From: Actinomycetes bacterium
GTDB lineage: Bacteria > Actinomycetota > Acidimicrobiia > Acidimicrobiales > Ilumatobacteraceae
Reading direction: 5' to 3'
DNA length: 64,000 nucleotides
NCBI GenBank assembly: GCA_025356335.1
Contig: JANXUF010000014.1
Span: 1-64,000 of the forward strand
Made by a program: the position numbers and the translations under genes. Under the pieces are notes generated by a model that saw nothing but the letters and a program-made list of their open reading frames with translations, searched no databases and was not told the origin of the DNA. Within the stretch, counting starts at the first letter, position 1. Each line of letters begins with the position of its first letter. Of this stretch, positions 44,217-52,752 are shown one piece after another.

Positions 44217-44510
44217 TCAGTGGTGCGAAGGGCTTGGTTGCTCGATGTCCAGTTCGAAGGCGATGTCGTCGACGTAGCAGTAGATCCAATCCTCGCCAGG
44301 CTCGAACGATTGGATCAGCGGATGTGACGAGGAATGGAAATGAGCGGTGGCGTGGCGATGGGGAGAACTGTCGCAGCAGCCGACATGTGCGCACATCGTG
44401 CAGCGCCGGAGATGCACCCAACTGGCACCGATGCGCTCGCAGTCGACGCAGCCGTTGCCGCTGGATATTTCGGTCTGCAGGCTGTCGAGGTGGGTGCACT
44501 GGTCGCTCAT
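44217..44510 (-). CDS. UBP-type zinc finger protein
   Basis: The 97-residue protein has a zf-UBP pattern: CTHLDSLQTEISSGNGCVDCERIGASWVHLRRCTMCAHVGCCDSSPHRHATAHFHSSSHPLIQSF and a closing EDWIYCYVDDIAFEL. Cys and His pairs fit the zinc ligands. In eukaryotes the domain binds free ubiquitin C-termini; in actinobacteria small stand-alone copies exist, with unknown partners. The ATG at 44510 was chosen because it begins the domain; the frame upstream is low-complexity. It is divergent from the ferritin-like gene. Confidence 0.8.
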   Translation of the reverse strand: MSDQCTHLDSLQTEISSGNGCVDCERIGASWVHLRRCTMCAHVGCCDSSPHRHATAHFHSSSHPLIQSFEPGEDWIYCYVDDIAFELDIEQPSPSHH

Positions 44511-44610
44511 GGCCCGGTAGCGACGCGCGGGCCGGCCGACGGTGGTGGTGGTGGTGGCGGCGGGGTACCGGCATGTATCGCCATTCGGTATTCCGGGTAG
44601 ATGCGATGAC

Positions 44611-45162
44611 ATGAGTGACCATTTGTCAGATGTTGAAACCCTCCGCAAGAACGCCCGCAAGCACATCGACAAGGGTCCGATCACCGAGGCCTACGGTGCA
44701 GACCGCAAACGCGTGATCGAGGTACTCAACGAGGCGTTGGCGACCGAACTGGTCTGCGTCCTGCGCTACAAGCGCCACTACTACATGGCGGAAGGCATCG
44801 ACTCCGGCCCGGTTGCCGCCGAATTCCTGCAGCACGCCGGCGAGGAACAGGTACACGCCGACCAGATCGCCGCGCGCATCGTCCAACTGCAGGGCGAGCC
44901 GGACTTCAACCCGGCGACGCTCGTCGCCCGCAGCCACGCGGAATACGTACCTGGCGACTCGCTCGTCGACATGATCAGGGAGGATCTCGTTGCCGAGCGG
45001 GTCGCGATTGCCTCCTATGACGAGATTGCCCAGTGGCTCGGCGACAAGGACATCACCACCCGTCGGCTGATCGAGAGCATCCTCGCCGTCGAAGAGGAAC
45101 ATGCAGATGACCTGCTGACGTTCCTCAAGCACTTCGGCATGAAAGACGCGCTCGCCGAATAG
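44611..45162 (+). CDS. Ferritin-like diiron protein (bacterioferritin family)
   Basis: The 183-residue all-helical protein has the four-helix diiron pattern: VLNEALATELVCVLRYKRHYYMAEG, EFLQHAGEEQVHADQIAARI (E and ExxH), EDLVAERVAIASYDEIAQWL and ILAVEEEHADDLLTFL (ExxH). These supply the carboxylate and His ligands. It should oxidise and hold iron or protect DNA (Dps-like). It begins at ATG 44611. An 8-bp-armed hairpin overlaps its stop (45159-45204). The CBS gene follows after 88 bp. Confidence 0.85.
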   Translation: MSDHLSDVETLRKNARKHIDKGPITEAYGADRKRVIEVLNEALATELVCVLRYKRHYYMAEGIDSGPVAAEFLQHAGEEQVHADQIAARIVQLQGEPDFNPATLVARSHAEYVPGDSLVDMIREDLVAERVAIASYDEIAQWLGDKDITTRRLIESILAVEEEHADDLLTFLKHFGMKDALAE

Positions 45163-45204
45163 CCACAGGCAGACGTCACAGCGTCGTGACTGCCGAGTGG
45201 CTAT
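45159..45204 (+). terminator. Hairpin at the end of the ferritin-like gene
   Basis: ATAGCCAC (45159-45166) pairs with GTGGCTAT (45197-45204), and inside it GGCAG pairs with CTGCC. It overlaps the TAG stop. It may end transcription or slow it before the CBS gene. No clear U tract follows, so termination is uncertain. Confidence 0.4.
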
Positions 45205-45250
45205 GGTGAAGGCGTTCGAGGGAGTTGCTCGTCAGGGGAAGCAGGACCAC

Positions 45251-45688
45251 ATGAACGTTCGATCCATTCTGTCCACCAAGGGTGCTGCCGTCGAAACCGT
45301 GACGGCGGAAACGTCACTGGGCGACGCCGTCGCAACACTGCGTGATCGTAAGATCGGCGCGCTCGTCGTGTCGAGAGATGGGCGGCACATCGACGGCATC
45401 CTCTCGGAACGAGACGTGGTGATGGCACTCGCCGCCCACGGAGCCAGCGTGCTCGGCCGCAGTGTCGAGTCGGCGATGTCGCGCAGCGTCGTGACCTGCT
45501 CAGCGGACGATTCGGTCGAGAGCCTGATGGAATCGATGACGGTCGGTCGTTTCCGCCACATGCCGGTCATCGATGCCGACGGCGAGCTCTGCGGCATCGT
45601 CTCGATCGGCGATGTCGTCAAAAGCCGCCTCAACGCATTGCAGGCGGACAACGACGCGCTGATGGACTATCTCCACCAGGGTCGCTGA
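45251..45688 (+). CDS. CBS-domain pair protein
   Basis: The 145-residue protein is two CBS motifs: VETVTAETSLGDAVATLRDRKIGALVVSRDGRHIDGILSERDVV and VVTCSADDSVESLMESMTVGRFRHMPVIDADGELCGIVSIGDVVKSRL. Such free-standing pairs bind adenosine nucleotides and act as energy sensors. The ATG at 45251 follows GGGGAAGCAGG. It may be co-expressed with the ferritin-like gene 88 bp upstream. Confidence 0.9.
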   Translation: MNVRSILSTKGAAVETVTAETSLGDAVATLRDRKIGALVVSRDGRHIDGILSERDVVMALAAHGASVLGRSVESAMSRSVVTCSADDSVESLMESMTVGRFRHMPVIDADGELCGIVSIGDVVKSRLNALQADNDALMDYLHQGR

Positions 45689-45697
45689 CCCCGCCCG

Positions 45698-46228
45698 TCA
45701 GTCGTCGCCCTCCGCCTCTGCCATCACGTCGGGGAGCACGTCGGCGGTCAACCGCCCGGCGCACATCTCCTCCAGGTAGTCGCCGAAGTGCAACTGCTGA
45801 TAGTCGAGCAGGCTGAAGATCTGCAGCAGAATCTCATCGGACAGCGGGGCGATCGAATCGATGAGCATCGAATATCTCATGTGCAACGAGGCGTCGTCGT
45901 CGAGTTCGAAGTGGCCGAGTACGAGTTGGCCGGCGAGTTGCGGCAGTGCCTGGAGTACGTCGGCGCGGAGCAGTTCCGGAACGTCGAGCGGATAGGCGAG
46001 GTCGAAGGTCATCAGACGCGAAGCCGGGTCATCGTCGCCGTTCAGTGTCAAGCTGCGCACCAGCAGTTGGTGGGTACTGACCCGACCCTGTTGGAACTGG
46101 CGGTCGTCTGCCATTTCGACGAACAGTTCGCCGAGCGGCGGGTTCGATGCGGTGCGGTAGCCGAGGCGGTTGAGGGCGACCTCGATGAGGATCAGCTCGA
46201 GCGGTAGCGTCGGCTCGTCAGCCGCCAT
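45698..46228 (-). CDS. eCIS-linked small protein, paralogue of the 46218 gene
   Basis: The 176-residue protein shares clear stretches with its neighbour: RLMTFDLAYPLDV (RLIALDAAYPFAV), LQALPQLAGQLVLGHFELDDDASLH and HFGDYLEEMCAGRLTADVLPDVM (HFGDYVEGVCSGDIPASILDELI). Alternating short strands and helices suggest a YbjN or T3SS-chaperone-like fold, but this is inference. It is the last of three genes read from the DUF4157 gene and overlaps the previous gene by 11 bases, so translation is coupled. Likely roles are effector chaperone or immunity protein. Not seen elsewhere by me. Confidence 0.65.
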   Translation of the reverse strand: MAADEPTLPLELILIEVALNRLGYRTASNPPLGELFVEMADDRQFQQGRVSTHQLLVRSLTLNGDDDPASRLMTFDLAYPLDVPELLRADVLQALPQLAGQLVLGHFELDDDASLHMRYSMLIDSIAPLSDEILLQIFSLLDYQQLHFGDYLEEMCAGRLTADVLPDVMAEAEGDD

Positions 46229-46718
46229 CGCCGGCCTGCTGGATCAGTTCGTCGAGTATCGACGCCGGGATGTCGCCAGAGCACACGCCCTCAACGTAGT
46301 CCCCGAAGTGCTGCTGCATCTGGTCGAATGCGACGATCGATTCGATCGTCGCGGCGTTCCCGATGGGTTCGTCGGCATCCGATGAGACCGTCCACGAAGC
46401 GTGAACCGAGCCGTCGCCATCCAGGCGGACGTGTCCGGTCGGCAGGTAATTGTTGATGATCGACAACGACGTCGGCAGGTCCCGCATTGCGCTCGCTTCG
46501 ACCGCGAAGGGGTATGCGGCGTCGAGGGCGATCAGGCGAACGCCGTGCGCCGGGTTCTGCGAGAGGGCGATATTCACCCCCGCCGCCGCCTGCACCGCCG
46601 GTCTGCTGACGTCGAGCGTCGCCGTCGACTCATCGACGGTCACCGTGTAGCCGAGGGCTTCCAGCGGATCCTGCAGACCGCTGAGTTCGATGAACGCCTC
46701 CGCTCTGTCGACGGTCAC
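46218..46718 (-). CDS. eCIS-linked small protein, paralogue of the 45698 gene
   Basis: The 166-residue acidic protein begins at GTG only three bases after the DUF4157 stop. Its core reads DEALGYTVTVDESTATLDVSRPAVQAAAGVNIAL-like strands, then RLIALDAAYPFAVEASAMRDLPTSLSIINNYL and IVAFDQMQQHFGDYVEGVCSGDIPAS. The last part aligns with the next gene. Two copies in tandem behind a large putative effector suggest a chaperone pair or two immunity factors. No known domain is assigned. Confidence 0.65.
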   Translation of the reverse strand: MTVDRAEAFIELSGLQDPLEALGYTVTVDESTATLDVSRPAVQAAAGVNIALSQNPAHGVRLIALDAAYPFAVEASAMRDLPTSLSIINNYLPTGHVRLDGDGSVHASWTVSSDADEPIGNAATIESIVAFDQMQQHFGDYVEGVCSGDIPASILDELIQQAGDGG

Positions 46719-46721
46719 CGG

Positions 46722-49013
46722 TCAGCGCTGCTTCAGGGCTTTGATCCACTCTTTGTAGAGCTTCGGGCCGTCGTCCTTGTTCGCCGTCATCACATGTATC
46801 GACAGGCCGGAGGCGATGACCTGACGGCTGGCGGACTTCTGCTTGTCCGGATTGCCTGCCGAGTTGATGACGTTGTCCGTCATCCCCTTGATCAGCCGGT
46901 CGTACAGCGCCAGTTTGCTGGTCTCGCTCTTGTCGTCGCCCTTGCTGTTGTGGTACGCCTGCTTGGCCATCCGTACGCCGACGGCGAGCATCTTGCCGCC
47001 GCCGCTGGCGACTTTGAGACCTGCGCCGACGGCGGCGCCGGCACCGGACAGGATGGCGATGTCACCGGCGATCGCCGGCAGTGTCAGACCGATATTCAAC
47101 GCTCCGCGCTTGATGCGTTTGGCAGCGATCTCCTGGAGGTTCTTGGCGAGCATGTAGTCCTTGGCTTCTGCAGCTTTGGTCTTGACAGCCTTCTTCTCGT
47201 CGACCTTGGCGGCCGCCGAGCCATGGGTCGTCGTGTGCGCTGCCTGCTGCGTCCTGGCTCCGGTGAGCTGGCGGGTCTTGGCGGTGATCAGGCCCGGCAA
47301 CAGGCCGAGTCGCGTCGTGTCGTCCTTGGTTTTCGGCTTCTTCGCCTCGAGTGTCGTCTTCTCGAGTTTCAGCGCCTTCAATTCGTTGTCGAACAGGTCG
47401 ACGTTCTGACCGCTGCTGGTGACGAGTGCTGCTGCAGCCGTCAGGGCGGTCGTCGCCTCTGCGAGTTCCGTGTCGATCGCTCCGCTGTTGTCGATGAGGC
47501 CCTGTGCCGTCTTCTTGTACGACTTGTTGCCGCCCCAGAACGTCTTGCCGGTCGGGGGCTTGAACGTGCGCTTGTCGTCGCGCATCTCGACCCACGCGCA
47601 GTATGCGTAGCCGATGTTGATGCCGTTCATGATCATGTCGATGCAGTTGATGGCGATGCCGATACCGGGTGCCGCCGCGAGCGCCGGACCGGCGACGGTG
47701 CCGAGATGGGCCATGAACTTGTTGCAGAGTTCGACGGTGCCCTTGCCGGTCTCGAGGATCGCCTTGACGAGTTCACCGACGCCTGCCGCCTTCTCGCGGT
47801 CCGACATCTCGGCACCTTTGCTGACGAGTTCGTAGATCGACTTCACCATGTTGTAGCCACCCTGGAAGATGGAGATGAATCCGGCGATCTCACCGAGCAC
47901 CTTGTCGGCGACATCGGTGGTGCTGCCGGCATCGGACTGCTGCGCCGTCTTGGTGATGCTGCTCATGCCCGCTGCCGTTTTCGTTCCGGAACTGGCGAGG
48001 CCCATACCGGCACCGACCTTGTCCATCGCCGAAGCCTCGGTGTCGGTGAACACCTTGACGGCTTTGCTGATGTCGAGGATCAGGTCGAATGTCGACAATC
48101 CGCCGGCTGCCATCGTGATCTGACCCTGCTGCGTCGTGTCGTGGCCGGCAAGACCTGTCGTCTTGTCGTCCTTGCCGGTCGCAGCGGTCTGCTGATCCTT
48201 GCGGTAGCTGTTGGCCGAGTCGAACTCGCCGATCGCGCCAGTGCCGCCCTTGAGGCTTTCCATCACGGTGTTGGCGGTTTCATGATCGCCCGTCTTCTCG
48301 CCACGCAGCGTTCCGAAACCTGCCTTCGCGCCCGACAGGTCTGCGAGATCACGCTGCACACTGCGCCTGCCGGTGCCGCCCTGTTGCAACGTGTGGGTGA
48401 GTTCGTGGGCGAGGAGGCTCTGATCGCCCGACGACGAAGCACTCGGCATCGACTCGTTGAAATAGATGTCGCTCCCGACGGTGAACGCTCTGGCGCCCAT
48501 CTGGTTGTTCAGGTGCTTCGATTCCGGACCGCTGTGCAGACGCACGCCCCCGAAGTCGACCCCGCCGAAGGCTCCCTCCATCGAGCGACGCAGCGGTGCA
48601 GGCATGGCGCTGCCACCGCCTCGGGAACGCTCGATCCGCTCCGACGTCTCCTCGTCGAGGTCGCCGCCGTCCAGGCCCACGGCCGGCGCGTTGGTCACTC
48701 GCTGGATCGAGCCGAGCAGCGGTGCGACGGCGACAGACCGTCGCGCTGCTCGACCGGTCGTTTCAGCAGTCGCTTCCATGGTCGCTTGACTGGTCGACGT
48801 CCCGATTCGTCCTCCGGCGCTGAGACGTTGGACCACCTGGGTGGCGACGGCGTCGGCCTCTCGCTCATAGCGATCGTCCGACGCACCGAAGCGGAGCTTC
48901 TTCTGGATCGTCAACGCCCGTGCCGGTGCCGGTGCTGCCTGGGCCTGTTGTCTGTCCTCGTCGAACGATCGCTGCCGATCGTTATCGGTGTGGGTACTCG
49001 CCATCCCAACCAT
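46722..49013 (-). CDS. DUF4157 protein, putative contractile-injection-system effector
   Basis: The 763-residue protein opens with IQKKLRFGASDDRYEREADAVATQVV and a DUF4157 domain (about 137-214; PAPLRRSMEGAFGGVDFGGVRLH...SLLAHELTHTLQQGG). The metal motif HELTH is at 203-207. DUF4157 marks proteins packed by extracellular contractile injection systems (eCIS). The C-terminal 540 residues contain two hydrophobic regions (about 440-480 and 645-690) in a Lys/Ala/Thr-rich chain, possibly a pore or membrane-inserting toxin. Two small genes follow at three bases and by overlap. No sheath or tube gene is in the window. The start could also be 49004. Confidence 0.85.
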   Translation of the reverse strand: MVGMASTHTDNDRQRSFDEDRQQAQAAPAPARALTIQKKLRFGASDDRYEREADAVATQVVQRLSAGGRIGTSTSQATMEATAETTGRAARRSVAVAPLLGSIQRVTNAPAVGLDGGDLDEETSERIERSRGGGSAMPAPLRRSMEGAFGGVDFGGVRLHSGPESKHLNNQMGARAFTVGSDIYFNESMPSASSSGDQSLLAHELTHTLQQGGTGRRSVQRDLADLSGAKAGFGTLRGEKTGDHETANTVMESLKGGTGAIGEFDSANSYRKDQQTAATGKDDKTTGLAGHDTTQQGQITMAAGGLSTFDLILDISKAVKVFTDTEASAMDKVGAGMGLASSGTKTAAGMSSITKTAQQSDAGSTTDVADKVLGEIAGFISIFQGGYNMVKSIYELVSKGAEMSDREKAAGVGELVKAILETGKGTVELCNKFMAHLGTVAGPALAAAPGIGIAINCIDMIMNGINIGYAYCAWVEMRDDKRTFKPPTGKTFWGGNKSYKKTAQGLIDNSGAIDTELAEATTALTAAAALVTSSGQNVDLFDNELKALKLEKTTLEAKKPKTKDDTTRLGLLPGLITAKTRQLTGARTQQAAHTTTHGSAAAKVDEKKAVKTKAAEAKDYMLAKNLQEIAAKRIKRGALNIGLTLPAIAGDIAILSGAGAAVGAGLKVASGGGKMLAVGVRMAKQAYHNSKGDDKSETSKLALYDRLIKGMTDNVINSAGNPDKQKSASRQVIASGLSIHVMTANKDDGPKLYKEWIKALKQR

Positions 49014-49028
49014 TCCATTCCCGTGTTG

Positions 49029-49052
49029 CCGCGCTTTCGCCCGAAAGCGCGG
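49029..49052. promoter_or_regulatory. Hairpin in the divergent eCIS intergenic region
   Basis: CCGCGCTTTCG / CGAAAGCGCGG form an 11-bp perfect inverted repeat separated by CC. It lies between the start of the DUF4157 gene and the AAA+ ATPase gene (129 bp gap). It may be an operator or a leader hairpin. Confidence 0.5.
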
Positions 49053-49142
49053 GTGTACCGCGATGGCGACACTAGTTGCAGGCAGCGCTGAAAATCGTCC
49101 GTGGAACCACGCACTGTTCGTCGATCTGATTGACTCACCTCA

Positions 49143-51053
49143 GTGTCACTCTTCACGACCCCAGCCGACCTTCTCGCGTCCGTCGTCATCGAGCGGGCCG
49201 TGGCGATGCGGGCTCAATCGACATCGACGACGGCACCAGGTATCTCGATCGCAACACTCGACAGCGGCCTTGCAGCTGCGCGGGCCGATTTCGCTGAATC
49301 GTTGAGCGAAGCGTTTCCGCTGTCCGCTGTCGCCGCGCGGGCGGCGCTCACCGTTGAAGAGGCAGAGGTGTTCGCCGTCGCCGTTGGCGTCGAACTCCAC
49401 GAGACACTCCGCCAGCTCATCGTCAGCCTGACAGGCGATCGCGAGCGCCATCGGGTCGAAGTCGGCATGCTCGACGAGCTGTTCGGCGACGGTCATGCCG
49501 GAGCGTTCGTTGCCGGGCCGCATTCGGGTTTGCAGCGTGCCGCACTCGTCAGGCTGCAACCGGCCGGGGCGTTCGGTCGTGCGGGGCTGTGCGTCGAGGA
49601 ACGCGTGATGTGGGCCCTCGTCGGGGATCGACAGATGGATCCGGCGTTGCCCATCGAGACGGAGATCGTCGGCGCTACGACGTCCGATCACGAGGTCGCC
49701 TTCGGTGCTGTCCTGGTCAGCGGAACCGACAGGATCCGGCGTCGACAACTGGCTGCGGACCTGCTCGGCATGCCCTGCAGCCTGATCGTTCCCGCCCCGA
49801 CGACGTCGGCGGTGCTGAACGGTGTCTCGGTCGCTGCGCATCCGACGAGCGTCGAGGCCGCATGGGCGGCCATCGTCCGCGAAGCGACGCTGACCGATGC
49901 GGCCGTTGTGGTTGAGGTTTCCGGGTCGCTCGATCCGATCGGCAGGCGCTGGATCGAACGGGCGACGCACCTGCGATGGGCGTTGTCCGCGACGGCACCA
50001 CCCGACCTTCGTGAGTTGCCGCGGCTCGATTGGCGCGAGTTCGAAGCACCGGCGACCGAACCGACCGACGCTGAATGGGCAGCGGCGTTCGGGGCCGGCA
50101 CGCCGCGTTTGCATCATCTCTCGGCGGATCAACTCGAACAGACGCGGGTGGCGATGGCGGCGCACGGCGGAGACTTCGCCGCCGCCTTCAAACGCCTCGT
50201 CAGCCCGAAGCTCGAAGCATTGGCGTCGCACATCCGGCCGCGTCACGGTTGGGACGACCTGATCCTGTCGCCGTCCCACGAGGCGCAGTTGCGCGATCTC
50301 GTCAGCCGCTACCACCTCGCCCATCGCGTCTACGACGACTGGGGATTTCCGGCCGTTCCGTCGCGCGGTCTCGTCGCCCTGTTCTCCGGTCCGTCCGGTA
50401 CCGGCAAGACGCTCGCTGCCGAAGTCGTCGCCGGGCAATTGGGACTCGATCTCTACAAGCTCAACCTGTCGTCGGTCGTCAGTAAGTACATCGGCGAGAC
50501 GGAGAAGAATCTCGACGGACTGTTCGACGCTGCAGGGACCGGCAACTTCGTACTGTTCTTCGACGAGGCGGACTCGCTGTTCGGCAAGCGTGGCGAAGTC
50601 AGCGATGCCACCGATCGGTACGCCAACATCGAGACGAGCTATCTGCTGCAGCGGCTGGAACGCTATGACGGGGTCGTGGTGATGGCGACGAACTTCGAGA
50701 AGAACATCGACCCGGCGTTCATGAGGCGTATCCATGTACGTGTCGATTTCGCCTCACCGACCGAGCCGGAACGCCTGTTGATCTGGCAGCGCCACAGCAG
50801 CGCCGGGGCGCAGGTCGCCGACGACGTCGACTTCGCCTGGCTTGCCAAGCGATTCGATATTCCGGGTGCGGCGATCCGGAACGCGATCGTCGATGCCGCC
50901 TTCCTGGCAGCTGCCGACGACACACCGATCGAGATGTCCTCGCTCGTGCGCGGCGTCGCCCGAGAGTTGCGAAAACTCGGCCGCCTCGTCACGCGCGAGA
51001 CCTTCGGAACGTGGTTCGAGACCGCAGCCCGGGCGACGGGCGGGTTCGTCTGA
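49143..51053 (+). CDS. AAA+ ATPase of the eCIS type
   Basis: The 636-residue protein has a C-terminal AAA+ module: GPSGTGKT (416-423), LFFDEADSLFGKRGEV (Walker B, about 471), YLLQRLERYDGVVVMATN (sensor 1) and DPAFMRRIHVRVDFASP (arginine finger). The first about 380 residues are a less conserved domain that may be a second, degenerate AAA or adapter. The family is the remodelling ATPase usually coded with eCIS clusters (Afp15-like). The start is GTG. It diverges from the DUF4157 effector gene, so the pair is likely one system. Confidence 0.85.
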   Translation: MSLFTTPADLLASVVIERAVAMRAQSTSTTAPGISIATLDSGLAAARADFAESLSEAFPLSAVAARAALTVEEAEVFAVAVGVELHETLRQLIVSLTGDRERHRVEVGMLDELFGDGHAGAFVAGPHSGLQRAALVRLQPAGAFGRAGLCVEERVMWALVGDRQMDPALPIETEIVGATTSDHEVAFGAVLVSGTDRIRRRQLAADLLGMPCSLIVPAPTTSAVLNGVSVAAHPTSVEAAWAAIVREATLTDAAVVVEVSGSLDPIGRRWIERATHLRWALSATAPPDLRELPRLDWREFEAPATEPTDAEWAAAFGAGTPRLHHLSADQLEQTRVAMAAHGGDFAAAFKRLVSPKLEALASHIRPRHGWDDLILSPSHEAQLRDLVSRYHLAHRVYDDWGFPAVPSRGLVALFSGPSGTGKTLAAEVVAGQLGLDLYKLNLSSVVSKYIGETEKNLDGLFDAAGTGNFVLFFDEADSLFGKRGEVSDATDRYANIETSYLLQRLERYDGVVVMATNFEKNIDPAFMRRIHVRVDFASPTEPERLLIWQRHSSAGAQVADDVDFAWLAKRFDIPGAAIRNAIVDAAFLAAADDTPIEMSSLVRGVARELRKLGRLVTRETFGTWFETAARATGGFV

Positions 51054-51085
51054 GTGAACTGCAGGGGCATCGGTAGCCTCGACCC

Positions 51086-52120
51086 ATGACCGAACTGGCG
51101 GTACTCGACATCAGTCCGTTTCGTTCGGACCCGACGTCGCCTGCCGCTGCGGCCCTGATTCACGAGCTGCGTAACGCACTGCACCGGATCGGCTTCGCCC
51201 ACATCGTCGGCCACGGGGTGAGCGATGTGCTCGCCGCCGAGGTGCAGTCGCTCAGCCGGCAGTTCTTCGATCTGGACGAGGCCGAGCGGCTGGCGATCGT
51301 CAACACGAACTCGCCGCACTTCCGTGGCTACACGCGGCTCGGTCACGAGCGCACGGGTGGCCTACAGGACTGGCGTGATCAGATCGACATCGGGCCGGAA
51401 GATGTGGCGGAGGCGGTCTGCGAGAACGATCCGCCGTGGCTGCGCCTGCGTGGCCCGAACCAGTGGCCGGCAACGGTGCCGTCGATGCGGCCGGTGGTGA
51501 GTGCATGGATGGCGCAGATGCAGGCGCTCGGGCAGGACGTCCTGCGGGCGATCGCCGTCGGGCTCGGACAGCGCGCCAACCACTTCGACGCCAGCGTTCG
51601 AGACCCGCACGCGGTCGCCAAGATCATCCGCTATCCGGCGCAGGCAGCGACCGAGGCGAACGGTGGCCAGGGGGTCGGTTGGCACCAGGACGGCGGCCTG
51701 CTGACGTTCATCCACCAGGACGACGTCGGCGGTCTGCAGGTACAGCTACCTGCCCGCTTCGGTGGCGAGGTGATCGATGCGGCGCCCGTCGCCGGTTCCT
51801 ACCTGCTGAACCTCGGCGAGATGCTGCAGTTGGCATCGTCCGGGTACCTCAGAGCGACACGCCACCGGGTCGTCTCGCCACCTGTCGGCCGCGAACGCCT
51901 GTCGATCGCCTACTTCTACAACCCGAATCTCGCAGCAACGCTGCCGGCTGTCGTGCTCCCGGATGTGCTCGCCGAACAGACCGATGGCGGTCAGAACGCC
52001 GACGCCGCCGACACGGTGCATGCTGTTTTCGGCGACAACTTCATGAAGTTCCGGATGCGCTCGCACCCCGATGTCGCAGCACGCCACCACGCTGACCTGC
52101 TGTCATTCGCCCGATCGTGA
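51086..52120 (+). CDS. 2OG-Fe(II) oxygenase (isopenicillin N synthase-like)
   Basis: The 344-residue protein has FAHIVGHGVS at the N-terminus, then the iron triad GWHQDGG (His, Asp) and ATRHRVVSP (distal His) with Arg in RERLSIAYFYNPN that holds 2-oxoglutarate. It belongs to the IPNS/plant-type dioxygenase class. GQGVGWHQDGGLLTFIHQDDVGGLQV is typical. It overlaps the next gene by GTGA, so it starts a three-gene operon with VOC and molybdopterin proteins. Substrate unknown. Confidence 0.9.
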   Translation: MTELAVLDISPFRSDPTSPAAAALIHELRNALHRIGFAHIVGHGVSDVLAAEVQSLSRQFFDLDEAERLAIVNTNSPHFRGYTRLGHERTGGLQDWRDQIDIGPEDVAEAVCENDPPWLRLRGPNQWPATVPSMRPVVSAWMAQMQALGQDVLRAIAVGLGQRANHFDASVRDPHAVAKIIRYPAQAATEANGGQGVGWHQDGGLLTFIHQDDVGGLQVQLPARFGGEVIDAAPVAGSYLLNLGEMLQLASSGYLRATRHRVVSPPVGRERLSIAYFYNPNLAATLPAVVLPDVLAEQTDGGQNADAADTVHAVFGDNFMKFRMRSHPDVAARHHADLLSFARS

Positions 52121-52752
52121 GTGCTGCACTCGATCATCTTGTCTATGCCACGCCCGACCTGGCGGCGACCACGGCGGCCATTTCGGCTGCACTCGGAGTC
52201 ACGCCCGACGTCGGTGGACGCCATATCGGGCGCGGCACTGCGAACACGCTCATCGGTCTCGGCAACGGTGCATATCTCGAAATCGTCGGACCAGACCCCG
52301 ACCACGCGGCCCCGAGCGGTCCACGACCCTTCGGCGTCGACGAGTTGACGTCAGCTCGGCTCGTGACGTTCGCCATCCGGGTGCCGTCGATGCCGGCGGC
52401 GATCGAATCGGCGCGCCGCCACGGATACGACCCCGGTGAGGCGCTGGCGATGCAACGGGCGACCCCGGATGGCGGTGTCCTCAGCTGGACGCTGACCGAC
52501 GTGACGACGTGGGCAGATGGCGTGGTGCCGTTCCTCGTCGACTGGCTGGATTCCACGCATCCGTCGACGACCATCAACGCACGCGCGGACCTCGTCGAAC
52601 TACGCCTCAGCCATCCACTCGCCCCGTCGATCGAGCATGCGCTGGCGGCGGTCGATTTCGCCATGCCCGTCCAGCAGGGACCGATCGCCGGTATCACCGC
52701 AGTGATCGAATGCCCGACCGGCAGTGTCACCCTCGAAGGAACTCCGACATGA
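52117..52752 (+). CDS. VOC/glyoxalase-like domain protein
   Basis: The 211-residue protein starts at GTG inside the previous stop. It has the glyoxalase-like (PF13468) pattern: LDHLVYATPDLAATTAAISAALGVTPDVGGRHIGRGTANTLIGLGNGAYLEIVGPDP, then VTFAIRVPSMPAAI and a second beta-alpha unit. His and Glu residues could bind a metal. The enzyme class varies widely. Its stop overlaps the molybdopterin gene ATG (ATGA), so the three proteins are made together. Confidence 0.85.
   Translation: MSAALDHLVYATPDLAATTAAISAALGVTPDVGGRHIGRGTANTLIGLGNGAYLEIVGPDPDHAAPSGPRPFGVDELTSARLVTFAIRVPSMPAAIESARRHGYDPGEALAMQRATPDGGVLSWTLTDVTTWADGVVPFLVDWLDSTHPSTTINARADLVELRLSHPLAPSIEHALAAVDFAMPVQQGPIAGITAVIECPTGSVTLEGTPT

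Noticed and set aside
46401-49091. A 896-codon plus-strand open frame across the eCIS genes
   Set aside because: It runs antisense to well-supported genes and its translation is Arg/His/Val-rich without domains, a common effect of codon bias in GC-rich DNA.
49146-50735. A 529-codon minus-strand frame opposite the AAA+ ATPase
   Set aside because: Antisense shadow of a clear AAA+ gene with no domain of its own.
46722-51053. A complete contractile injection system
   Set aside because: No tube, sheath, baseplate or spike genes are present on either side within the window; only the effector-like and ATPase parts are seen.
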